A stretch of 64,000 nucleotides of DNA from Scortum barcoo (Eukaryota > Chordata > Actinopteri > Centrarchiformes > Terapontidae). A program made the translations under genes and the position numbers. A model generated the notes under the pieces. That model saw only the letters and a program-made list of their open reading frames with translations, did no database searches and was not told the DNA's origin. Shown here in pieces: positions 45,446 through 57,821 of this stretch. The stretch is taken from positions 5,341,044 through 5,405,043 of the forward strand of contig CM041550.1 in NCBI GenBank assembly GCA_023238725.1, read 5' to 3'. Every line of letters begins with the position of its first letter. Position 1 is the first letter of the stretch.

Positions 45446-48400
45446 TTATGTCTTTATGTGCTCAGCGTAACACACGAGGCTACAGCGTCATGAGAGGCCA
45501 GACACTGCTCACTACTTTGTATGTGTGTGTGAAGACAGCTCATCACTTTAAGAAACTCAAAGATCGTTAATGACGTGTCTTGGGTAAACGGCGCAGACCG
45601 CCTTCGATTGACAGCTGATGGCTGGTAATTGCAGTGCAGAATCACCGCAGGCTTGAAAAGAATCTCTCAGATCTTGAGTCTCGTGGCCTTTTTTGGCTCG
45701 TCGGGAGGCAGGGCGACGTTCGAAGGCCGGCGAACTGACGACCATGCCGTCTTGACTCACCGCTCGCTCAGCTGCAATTGCTGAGTGATAAGCAAACGAT
45801 TACAGATTTGTGGCTGGCAACGGGGAGATGTGTGTTTCCCTACAGAGCCATGCACTGTAGCTGTAAAGCCCAGATAAATCGATGGCCAGAGCAGTGCTCT
45901 TTAAGTGCGATCTAAATGGCGCTGCAATCCAGACGCATCAGCCCATAAAGCGATGGCGCACGTTTCCGATGGAGGCGTGGGATATCTGCAGAGAGGGCGA
46001 CGAGCATCCCTTCCTCCATCTTTTGTTCTTTACCCTCTCTTTTTCTCTCCAGCATCCTCTCTCTCGCTCGCCGTCTTTTGAAACCTTGACAGTGCTTAGC
46101 AGATGGCCTTGTATGTTGATTGCACACCAGGCCTATAGTGTGTGCGTGTTTTTAATGTAGCACAGTTGCCTCAGGGGTAGGACTCGGCTTTCATCATTCC
46201 CATGCACTCCTTCTCTTTCTAATTCTTTCCCCCTCTCTCTCTTTGCTTTTCCTCCTATCTTTGTGCTTAACCCTTCCTCTCCCTATTGCTCTCGTTTTCT
46301 TATCTCTCTCTTAAATATCTCTCTCTGACCATCACCTCCCTCCTCTCGCTCTTTGCAACACTCTCTTCCCATCTGCCTCATTTTTATTTTCCAACTCAGC
46401 ACAGTGTCTTTTTTGGCAGACTCCTCCGAGGAATCTCCCTCATCCAGTCACCCTTAAAATCATCTGTTTTTGCAAGGATTACCGTATTGATTTGCGCTGA
46501 ACAATGAGACGCAGTGTGTCGTTTAAGTCTAAAAGAATGGGCAGGGGTACAAAAAAAGCAATCCGGAGAATGTAAAGAGGCAGGTTAAAGACGTTACATC
46601 AATTCCCCGGCTTTGTTGTTGTTGTTGTAAACGTTTTACTCCCTTTTAAACATGGATTGTGGTGGGGGGCCTACAAATGGTTTAATATTATTGTGAGGCA
46701 ATCATGTGGCGGCGTGACACTTGGCGCTGCCTTGTATTCCAGCCTTTCGTAGCATGCAGTAGGGAGGTGACATTTGACAACCCATCCACTCTGCAGAAGA
46801 CTTAATGTACATCAATACATTATGTATGGTTTTATATGTCAACAGGGCTCCTAGCTGCTAAATGTGTCCCTGAGTCATGGCGTTAACCTTTAAAGAAAGT
46901 GGATTTGTTATCCACCCAGTGGCAGTCCATTGTTGGCATTATGGTACAATATTGGTACACAAGTACTTAGTTTAACAGAACAAATGTAGGTAATAAAGGC
47001 AGTTTGTACGGCGAAACCACAAGGTTAACAGTTAACACAACAAAAGTGGCTGATAGGTTATTCATATGGCAACAACAAGGTTAACAGTGTGTTTAATGGA
47101 AATAGTGGAAAGGTCTTCTTATTCTTCCTCTAGTTTTGGATCATGGTGAGAGTGGTACTAAAATAAACCATATCACAAATAGCCAAAAGAATCATCGACA
47201 TGAGAGAGAAACTGATCAGAAGTAACGACTGAATAAAGAAACACAAGAGGCAAAGCTGAAAAGTTTATTAAACATTTATTGAGAAAAGAAGAAAATTGTC
47301 CTCCACCTTTCAAACTGAACCTGATTCTCAGGACTGAGCATGTAATTAGTAGTCTTATAAAATTATGATCTGTATGTTGGAAGCACCTGCCCTTCAGTCA
47401 CAAATATTTTTACTCTCTTATTTAGTAGACAAAATAAAGTATAGAAAACACAGGCTTGAGCCACCCACTGCTTCAATTACAAGCGGTGACACTTTTTCAC
47501 AAAGTCTTCATAACTTTCTCTCCTTTTATACATCTTTTTGTTAACTTTTTGGAGAACGTGTCGGCATATAGCCCTGATCTTCATGTGCCTTTTTGTGTGT
47601 GTGTTTTTTAATCTGCGTGGAAACCCCTGATTCATTTAGTTTGTTTGCGTTGCCCTGTCAAATCATCTCCCCCTCTGCTGTATCTTTATCCAGTTTTGGC
47701 TTAAATGTAATTTTTTTGCCTTGAAGAAAAAGTACTCCTTTCCTCCCCCCAACTCATTGAAAGCATTTCCTTCCTGACTCTTTCTCAATTACAGGACTCT
47801 TCTAGAATAACAGGAATATTTAGTTACAGCTGCGGTCAAGGTCTTGTCGCTCTGACTTTTGAGTCCTCTGGTAATTTAAAAAACTTAAAAATCTTTAAGT
47901 GCAGTCAAAACCAGATTAACATGGATTATCTTTATTGCGTTAAATTGTCCAATGTGAGAAATTTGATCGAGTAGTGTCATGTTACATGAGTGTAGCATAG
48001 CAGGTTAATTTGTCACTCTCAGCTAACTTGCATCTCTTCATTATAAGGAAGAAAAGCACATTTTGAGATAAGACTTTGTTGGATGCACCTCAATGTGCAC
48101 TAACAACAATGCAGGACCTGTAAACGTATATGTATTATTGAGCTCTTTTTTTAAACAGGTTAATGTGGAGAAAAAGGCTGTCAGACTAGCTGTGCACTCA
48201 GGCAGCAGCATTAACCCCTTAGTTAATCGAGAAACTTTGATCACAACACTGCCAAATTAAATACAATGCTGTGATCATTCTCATGAGGTCTGTAAATGAA
48301 TAATTCAGATCCAAAACATGTAGGTGTTGTTTTTGATTAGCCTCTTTCCCACAGCTCACAGTACACCTTGTACAGGAGAAGTACAGTATAATTTTATGCA

Positions 48401-51400
48401 TGTTGTGTATATACACATCCACCCTTGTGTCGATGGTTTGGGATTTAATTTTCTTTAACCACCGATGAACGCTGGGTGTTGAAATGTCCGATAGTAGAGT
48501 GGACCCATCGGAGCTTAACTGTGTTTGACTGGGCGAACGGTGGCGCGTTCCTTTATTGGGTGTGAAGCAGTCTGGATCGTTTTAAGTAAAGGAGAGGCCT
48601 AATGAGCCTCACCAATTAGAGCTCAGGTGATGGAGAGAGAGTGACAGTGAAGCTGGCAGAGGACGGCATCACCTTCACAATGGCTCTCCGTCCCTCTGGG
48701 CCGCCGCCACAGGAGAACAGCTCTATCTCCAGATTTTTTTCCTTTTCATCCACATATACAACAGAAAAGACCAAAATGAAACCGGGGTCATCTTTTCTCT
48801 GCCTGAATCGGTGAGCAAGATCACAGGACTGACAGGGAGATAAGTTTGTTTTTTTTTCCCTTATCTTTTCTGTCTACCTGAGTATGTACGTGTGCATCTG
48901 AGCGCGAGCGTGGTCCTGCGCCTTTGTCTGTGTATCATGAATTAATGGGATGATCTGCCTGACAGCTTTTGTCATGTTAACTGTGCAAGACTGCAAGAGA
49001 TAAAGAAGCACCAACCTGCATGCAAGGGCATCGTAGATCATTTTAGCTAGATTTTTTTTCTTTCTTTTTCTTCAGAGCAGGCATGCAGGGCAGAAAACAT
49101 TTTATGCTTTCAATAACTCTGATGTCTGACATTTCAAAATTGGCTGCCAAAGAGCAAGGCGGAGGGCTGCCATTGGGAATGAGTTCCTGCAGCTCCTAAG
49201 GGCCCGGACAGAAATGTTGCATGTATGGGATGCTTAACTAAAAGTAAATCCTAATTTAAATTTAAAGTAAGTTTTGTTATTGCCATAACCTGTTTGCAAA
49301 AACCCAGTGGTAGCTCAAGCTGTTGATGTAAATCACCTGCATTAAAGAATCACAGATATGTGAAGAAGGGAAATTAAGCCAAAATGTGTTGAAAGCGTAA
49401 ACTTTTATTTTCGGCATTGATAAAGCCGTATGCTGTGATTCTTCAGTGCGTCTTCTTCTGTAACTCAACCAAGTGATCCACCAGCAGTCAGGAAACATGA
49501 ATGCAGGAGTCTGAATTGTAGGTTTTGCTGTGAAAGTTTTGTCGTGAAGTGAATGTTTCCACCCACTAATCTGTTGTAAGGTTGGTAAGACCTTGACCAA
49601 AGCTGTAAAGTTTATTGTGGAGCAGCTGTAACCTCAATATTCGTGGCTTCTTACTCTTTTGTGCTTAGAAATAGCAGCTGAAAGATGTAGATAAACATCA
49701 AACCTCTAACACATTGTCACGGTAAACCTTTTACTATTTCTATTGGGTTGAATTTTTTTCTACAAACATCAGTCGCAATTCTAGAACTGGTGTTGATACC
49801 AAACCCTGGTCAGGTGAGGCTCGGTGAAGGACTTTACTTGAGCCCCTCCACTGATCCAATAAGGAAAAGTGTCATAAATATTTCATCGGTTATACTTTAC
49901 AGTGACATTTCCCAATATTTTGTGAAAGCAGTGGTCACCATGCTAAATTTGAATCAGTCAATGTCCAGATAGGACAGCGACAGGAGAAGCCATCAGCTAA
50001 GTGGTTATTGTAATACGTTATGCATGTGGTGTTGTATGCTTGGTCCTCTCTGCTCTCTGCAGACTTTTGCTTACGTGGACGTAGAGCACAGATGTTCTCA
50101 CTGTAGTGCAAGTAATAACATGAATTTCAATTTTTATTCAGCAGCTCTGTTTATAACAACGCTTTGGAAGTACCGCATTTAAATGTGAGCAGGTTGATGA
50201 CTCAACAGTTGCTTTGCCAAGCGCTTTCTCTCCATAAAACATGACTTTTTCTTTTTTCTTTAGATAAGCAAAACAGAGTTTAGAAGACTCCTATCTCCCC
50301 TCTGTTCATTTTCATCCGCTGAAAATAATGAAAGGATAATGAGTAATGAATGATGGAACACAACCAATGTAAATGAGCTATATGACTAATAAATTGCTCC
50401 TCTTGCTCTGCCTGTCATTAACAAAAACAAATGAAAGACGAGCACTTAAAGCAAAAGAATAGTTAAAAAAAAATAACAATAAATGGGGATAGTTGTTTGA
50501 CAAATCAAATAAACGAAATGCATAACGAATAAAGGGTGAAAATTAACAGCCATAAAGTTTTCCTGCTCATTGATTTGAACTACTATAGTAGAAATAATGT
50601 GCTAAAAGGATTGATAAAGTACCAATAAACAGTTCAGCTGAATCTCCACTGGTTGACAAATGTTTTCAGTCACTTATCATCATCACTTACATGGAAATGT
50701 GGCTTTTTAGACTTTGTCTCCCCCCAGAAAAAAAAAAAAAAAAAAACATTCACACACATTGTTGATCCAGAAATTGATAGAAGTGACATCATGATGAGGG
50801 TAGTGAATTGTTCCATACATCACTCTGGACTAACCGTATCGTGAGCCATTATCTGTTTGAAGTCTTGGCTTGGGTGCTGTATAAAAACAGCCTATCTAGA
50901 CTCTTTTACTGTCTCGATTTCACGGGGAATTTATTGCCGCCCTCTGCCTAAGTGCCATGAATGTATTTACTGCAAGAAGCAATTCAGATGTCGCAGTCTC
51001 ACCGCCCTCGTGCATCTTCTGAAAGGGCCCTCCGCTCAGCCAGCTAGGACGCCTCCATGGGGTGAGTTGGAAGGAGACGAGCGGGACGAGGGCGCTTTAA
51101 ATCAGTCAAACTGACTCTGGAGGTCACTCAGAGCAGCGCATAACTCAGGCTCAGCTCTCCAGCTCCCCAAACATCCAAAAAACTGGTCACTGCGTGTCTC
51201 TTCTGGGAGTGCTGGGACGATTTCAATTTTTTTTTCTTTTTAAACAATTGCAAAAGTAATGGCCTCGCTCTCAGCTGCTGGCTCTAAGGGGTTTATGAAT
51301 ATTTCACTGCCCCGTGGTTGTCTGTGTCCATACATTGTAATTGTGTGTGCGCGAACAAGACCGTGGCACATCGGGGAGAAGGGTGCATGAATCACGGTCG

Positions 51401-54400
51401 TCGGTCCTTTGGGAAAAAGATAGCTGGGGGCATATTGTGCTTCTTTTCTGGAGCAGGCAATTGGCTGCCATTGTGAAGGTCACAGCTCCTAATAGACTGT
51501 GCAATCTTGTTGGACATTAAGTGGGAGGGCAACATGCCTCTTCTGAGAAACTGAAAGTCACATTAAGGATCTGAGTCCATTTAATAAAAGGTATGCAAGA
51601 AAGCACAATTTCATTTGCATTAACGCACAGTTTCAGTCGCAGGTTTTTGTGTTATTAGCATATGTTGTCAAACTCTGGCGCCTAGTTCGCTGCAGGTTGA
51701 GTGTTTGTTTGTTGTGGCCGACCCTGGGGCAGCATTAAGCATTGAGAGGTTTCTGCAAAGTGGCTGTAAATACATGACCTACCTCACACTTGCACCTTAT
51801 TGCACCATTCTGGCAAACTTTTAATTTAGTCTGCACTTTGGACTGCATTTGGACGTTTCTGAATCAGCGGAACTGGGTTTAGTTGGGCCGGCCAGATAAA
51901 TTCATCAGATGAGAGACACTGACGCCTTTCTCATCAAAAGCAGCACCGTATTGAAGGCTTCACTTTTCACTCTCAAACTCGTGAGTCGATGGGGAAAGGG
52001 AGGGGAAGAGCAGTTTTTAATCTCCCTCAGACTCTGACCTTAATAACACAGGGCCACTCCAGGGCTGCCAGTTCGTTCCAAAGCGAGCTCGAGCGTATAA
52101 TGTGGCATGATTAATAAATTTACAGCTGCAATATAGAGACTAGGCCACATAGAAATAAGCAGATCACCGTAGAAGGAGATAATAGACATCTACAGCGACC
52201 ATCTTCCCAACCACAGAGTGAGACGAGGCATGATTTATTAAGCTGTCCCGTGGTCGCCAGACACATATAGCACATGTGATTGTGAGTGCATATACATGTT
52301 TGACAGGACAGGACAAATGCATCACATCAGTTTAATGATACATGCACCAGAAGATCAAGGAAAGTGGAGGAAAAGGTGTGCCTGATCCATAGTTACACGC
52401 TGATAATTGAATCTGCAGATGCATTTATCTGCAGGGTGACAGATTTCGCCAGATCTGACAAACAACGCGACCTCTGTCATCGCCTCAAAACAAAATATAT
52501 TCATGATTTAGAGCAGTGTTTGACAATGTGCCCCGGCTTATCAAACATTGCTTATATGGTTCATATGGTGGCCTAAAAAGGAAAGAAACAGTCATAAACA
52601 GATTGATGGTGATTTTAACGCCAGGAAATGCATCATTTCTATTCATTCATCTAAATCACATTCAATTAAAATTAAGAGGGGAAAAATTTGTCTGTATTTA
52701 CCATCTTATATTCTTATGATGTTAAGTAGAATTTAGGCCAAGCTGCCTAAACCCACTATGAAATATCTTACATAATTTTGACGATAACGTTTTTGCATTT
52801 ATATTTTTTCAAATGCAACCAACAAAGGCATTCAAAAGTAAAAAAAAAAAGTACTACTTTCTGCATAAGAAGTAGTTTGCAGATACTTGGAAACCTTGGC
52901 ATCAGGCAAGGTACTAATGAAGCAGTGATTTTAAGACTTGCAGCAAGACTGCACCAAGTTGGACTACTGCATTAAACACAGAAAAATTCCATCTAAGAAA
53001 CTACATGTGGATGTATTTGGATAAAACAAAACACTTAATTATCTTTATACTGGACATATAGGACCCCATGCCAGTGTAAATTGTCGAGTTGGAGTACATT
53101 TACTGTGCTGCCTAATAAATGTAAAGTTATTAAAAGGATGTGACTAGTAGAGAAATGTATTTTCAAAAGAATAATTCTAAAGTATCTATTTGTGAAAAGG
53201 ATTACCGACTCCCAGCCTTACCAAGCAGCTGCCACAGAAGAGATAATGAATCATACAGAGCAACAGCCTGTGTTTGTCTGTCTGCGTTACTTTGGAGAGT
53301 TGTCAGGGTTGAACAGGCTCTCTTCATCCTACACCACAAGCTGCTGGTTGTTGTCATGCTCCGCATCCCAGATGTAGTTAATTCACAGCGGGTACTAACC
53401 GACGCGAGGACTTACCACCACCAGGACTCTCAGGGAGGAACAGCTCGAGAAGCCGGCGGGGCACAGAGCGAACATGATGCAAGATGGGAACCTTTGACGT
53501 GATGTGGGTGGTTTATTAAATACAAAATCCCTCTCTGCACTGGTTTAAATAGGTGAAGATGGATTTAGATTCATTATTTTTAGTTTAACTTGTGATATTT
53601 TTGTCATATGAAACAGTGATGGTTGCACAGTCTCATGGGGATTTGCAATATTTTCCAAGGTAGTGTTTCTTAGCAGGTTGGAACGCTTTCCAGGGAGTAA
53701 TTTTCCTCAAAATACGGGATCTTGAATTGTGCTTTCTGGGTCTACGTCAACTTGGAAACCTGATTTTTAGCATTAGAAGAAAGATGCAGGTGATTGAGTC
53801 TGAACACTGAATTATGTCGCATGACTGAATTATGTCGCAGACCAATGCAACACTGTGAAAGTTTGCCTTAAGACAATCAAAACCGTGTGCCAGTTGGGTT
53901 AGATAACTTAGCAGCAATGAAACATGCAGTACTCTTTTTACATTTTACTGCCTTGAGTCATGATATCTATATTAGTTTTAAAAATACAGACCCCCATAGT
54001 TCTGTTATATCTTATGTCTGTGTGTGGGCTAACCTGACATGTTGGGATACTTTATTTACTACTTCTTTATTTGGGCAGTCATGGTGAGATAAGCCACTTG
54101 GAAACAAAATACCAGCCACAGCGATCAGTCTCTTAAAATGAATGTTTTAGGGACGCTCATCTTGCTGTGCCGGTGCCCCTCTTTGTCATCGCTTCTGTCG
54201 AAAAGCTTGTCTGAGGGAAACACTTTTATAGCGCTATAATTTATGGAGTGTATCTCAAAAGTGCTTTTGCTGCAAAGCCAAACTGCAGGAAATTAAACAG
54301 ACTTGGTGATAATTGTAAAAGATTTTGCCGCTACTACTCCTTGACATTACGCAGAGATGTTTTATTCGGTGTTAATATCGGACATTTAAACCGACATCAC

Positions 54401-55474
54401 TCAGAATTTCCTTGTCAGAGCTCATCAAGGTGTTGGGTTTGGCTCATAAGTTTTTCTGTGTAGTCACTGCTGATGTGGTTGAGTCCTGATCATGAACTGA
54501 AGCAGCCACTTTGGCCAATGAAAACCAATTTTTGCCCTCCTCTCCTTGTGGCTCCCAAGATGGCACGATGGCAAGAGGTAGCTGTCAGAATCGATCACAG
54601 AATTTTGTAGCTTAATGTCCAATTAGTATTCCAAGGTCCTTTAAATAAGCAGTTTGTCAACATCGTCCAGCACCCCGCGCCGTCGGCTCGTCCTTGGCAT
54701 ATGGGCCAATCAGAGTTTGATGAAGCATCCAATCAACACAGATCACAGGGAGCCAGCCAATGCTTAAGTGTCCATGTCACGGTGTGTATTAATTTGATTT
54801 ATAATCCTCGGTGTGTGTGCATGGAGTGCGTCATGGAAAGCCACGAGGCCAAGAACACAATGAAGCTCCTGGCCCTTGTCTTTATTAGCTTGGCCACCTG
54901 CCTGGTCCAAGGAGAGAGAGACAGAGAGAGAAAGATGGAGGAGGATGTGGACACTCGTCCTCACATGGTGAGATAAAGAGGGAAGCAGTTAGGCTGGCAG
55001 ACAGGCAGGGAAGCAGCTCGGTAAGAAGAGGTACGAGGCGGCTGATGGCTGATGGGTAGATGGGCTGTCACCAAGCGACTGCCCGGTGTATGATACAGTG
55101 CAGTTGTTTAGTTTCTACCCTCCTGCCTGGTGCAGCACACACACACATACACGCACACACACTCAGTCTCTTTTTCCATTCAGAGCTCGTAGGACTCTCT
55201 GGCCATGCTGAAAAATTAAAAACAGACCAGGAACAGATGCACACACACAGATAAGAGCTCTGCTATTGAACGTGAGCTCCTCATGAAGCAAATTTGACAG
55301 AGCTGTCGTGTCACTGACTGCAGGAGGAACACACTCATTTTCCACTCCCCTTCTTTAGTACGCTAAGGAAGTAATCCCCGTTGTCATTATCCTTCCTTTG
55401 TAACAGTTAAGTAAAGCACAGAGGCTGCCTTACTCTGACCACACATGCACACGTCGCCTCTGTAACATTAATTA

Positions 55475-55726
55475 TAAGAGGTGGGAATCATCAGTGACCT
55501 CACGATTCGAGGACAGTTCACAAGGTCATGATTTGATTATTAAACAATTCTCAATGGGGCTCAATTTCAGATTTCTATCCATAATTTATTTTTCCCCATC
55601 AGCAAACACCAGAAATGGCAGTCTGTTGGACACTTGCATTGATAATGGATCATAAAATTTACTATATCGATGCCGAATCGTTCAACAAAGCATTGCGATG
55701 CATTGTACAATCAAATATTTCCCCTA
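55475..55726 (-). mobile_element. hAT-type MITE, reversed relative of 27612-27914
   Basis: Read on the minus strand it begins TAGGGGAAATATTTGATTGT, continues with AATGCATCGCAATGCTTTGT and CAACAGACTGCCATTTCTG, then AATCTGAAATTGAG, and ends near TGATTCCCACCTCTTA. The same blocks occur in the same order in the element at 27612-27914, apart from a roughly 50-bp difference. The ends match but no clear 8-bp flanking duplication was found, so the borders are good to a few bases only. Confidence 0.72.
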
Positions 55727-57011
55727 CCCAGAATAATTATTGTCTTCACAGATAAGAGAATCTGTTGTTGGGGAAACATGTTAAAAATATAATTTCTTTG
55801 TCTGAATTCCTTTGTGTTTGGGAAACATTTGAATTCTCTGTTGTAGATTGTAAATAATCCCAGTGTGGTATGAAACTAAGCATAATGAGTGAAGAGCCTC
55901 CTTAAAGACATATCTCAGTCTGTATTCTTTAAATGAATTTCATAACTGTTTGTATTTTTGTTTTCATATCTGTAATTCATTTTTGCACCATAACAAATTT
56001 CATGAATCATTATTATTCCCTTTGGCGAGGGTCGAGATTAAACCTGGTGACAGCCCCATGATATCAAAAAAAGACTACGTTATAATTGAAAACATCTAAA
56101 CCTGAACTGTCAGCACTGTCAGTCGTGGTGGGGGGCCTACAGCGGTATAGTACAGTACAGTACAGCAGCCAAAACATGACACGGTAATGATAACGATGAA
56201 GGTTTAACACGACAGAATAAACACAGCAAGGGTCGACCATCATCGCGCCGATCAAGGTGCCATCATGGAACCGAAATGATGAGCGTGTAGAGACGGAGAG
56301 AGGCTGGCAGATGGTCAGATATGAGAGCTGGCAGGTAGACAGACGATAAAGAGAAAGAAATCAACAGATGTCCGCAGACTGACGTGACCACATAGACAGG
56401 AAATGTACTTTTCTGAGGTTGTCGATGCCACTTGAGTAAGAGCTGTGGAGGAAGGGGAAAAAAAAGGTTTGGAATTGAAAGGGAGCAGCAGTGCTTCAGT
56501 AAAAGCTGGCACATTTTCCTTCCTTGGCTGTGTCATCTTCTCTGTTTGCCCTGGAGCGCCTCTTCTCAGCATCAGCCTCCATGTCAGGGCTCATCTCACA
56601 ATCTCTTGCTCTTTTTTACCCACCCCCCCTTCCCCCGCCCCGATCTCTTTCAGCCTCCTTTTCAAAGGTCACATGAAGAATAGGATCTTATTTTGTTTTA
56701 TCCAGCAGACAAAAAAATGTCTACAGCTGAGTGGAGGAGGGAGAGACGTAATGCACTAAAGCAACATACAAAGAAGAGAGAGCGTGAGAACATATCATCT
56801 GTACATTTCTTTATTCCCACGTCTGCGCTTGTATGTGCTCCATCAAAGGTTTCTGTGTGTGTGAAGCGACCTGCTGGTGAGTGCAGACAGCGGACTCGTC
56901 ATTACGTCACGCTCAACTTTGATTTGGCGGTGTCATCTTCCAGATTAAAGTCTCAGGGGTCACGCCCTCTTCTCAACCTCCCGGCCTAACCACCAGTGAT
57001 TGTTTGTGTGT

Positions 57012-57015
<4 letters not shown>

Positions 57016-57043
<28 letters not shown>
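57016..57043. repeat. (TG)14 microsatellite
   Basis: Uninterrupted TG run of 28 bp, seen directly, near the 3' end of man1a2 intron 2. Confidence 0.95.
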
Positions 57044-57724
57044 GATGTTTTCCAGGGATTTATTTGTACAGTGTATATATAGAGTATATAAGATATCAGA
57101 TATTATTATTAAAGTAGGTTCATTATGCAGAAATAAAGAAAAATATAACAAAGGGTAAAAGAAAGTACTGCAAGTCAGAAGCATAAATTAAATATAAAAT
57201 AGACAATATCAAAAGATTAAAATAAAGATAATGTAATGTACAATAAGACTGCTATTTAAATGAAAGAACAGTACGGATTGTGCAGGACAAAGATGTGTAG
57301 CATTTGATTGATTTATACCAAAGTAAAGTGTTTACTTGTTTATGATGCCCAAATGTGTTCGCTGAGTAATTCGCCCATAATTTGTGATCACATAACAGTA
57401 ACTTTTATTCATCTTTATGATTGTTTTATTCTGCTGTTTGTGTTTGTTTGCTGCTTTAACCAGTTTTAACGACAGCTCGAACTAATTCCAAGAGCAACAG
57501 CTGCTGTAACTCAAATCACAATATGCCGAAATCCTAATTATGTCAGTGCAAATAAAGATTATGATGCAAATCTAAACTTTGTTATGCAGCCGTCAGATGT
57601 GGAGGTACGATCATACGGAGCTGCAGGATTTGCAGCTGTGACACACTTCTGCTTTGACTTGACAGGAGACTTCACATCCTCTAATGTGGTATTTTTATTG
57701 TCATTTTTGTTTTGTTTTTGTCAG

Positions 57725-57821
57725 ATGATGAAGCACGCGTGGGACAGCTACAGACAGTACGGCTGGGGTCACAACGAGCTGAAGCCCCTCGCCAAGAAAG
57801 GACATTCCACAAATATCTTTG
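57725..57821 (+). CDS. man1a2: man1a2 third coding exon: start of GH47 domain
   Basis: Acceptor TTTTTGTCAG ends at 57724 and the donor GTAAGCC starts at 57822. The 97-nt exon reads MMKHAWDSYRQYGWGHNELK followed by PLAKKGHSTNIF, and leaves one base of a Gly codon for the next exon. M-x-HAW-x-x-Y-x-x-YGWGHNEL-x-P is the hallmark opening of the class I (GH47) alpha-1,2-mannosidase catalytic domain, directly after the stem. The catalytic acids and calcium-binding residues are encoded further downstream, beyond the right edge. Together with the other two exons this gives about 225 residues of the roughly 640 expected for MAN1A2. Confidence 0.96.

Larger units (their letters stand above)
40242..57724 (+). 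other. man1a2: man1a2 intron 2 of coding region (17.5 kb)
   Basis: Bounded by GTAAGATG at 40242 and TTTTTGTCAG ending at 57724, phase 0. Recognised content: retrotransposon 3' tails (40500-40850, 42350-42610), an inverted-repeat element (44796-45445), an hAT MITE relative (55475-55726), microsatellites (41166-41190, 57016-57043), an 18-bp tandem duplication at 53806-53839, and pyrimidine-rich tracts near 41360-41420 and 46196-46330. Higher-complexity stretches at 45740-46000 and 51240-51560 look like possible conserved non-coding DNA. No further man1a2 exon is seen. Confidence 0.9.

Noticed and set aside
47140..47600. Possible further transposon around 47.2-47.6 kb
   Set aside because: Some strings look repeat-like, but no terminal repeats, target duplication or coding motif could be read.
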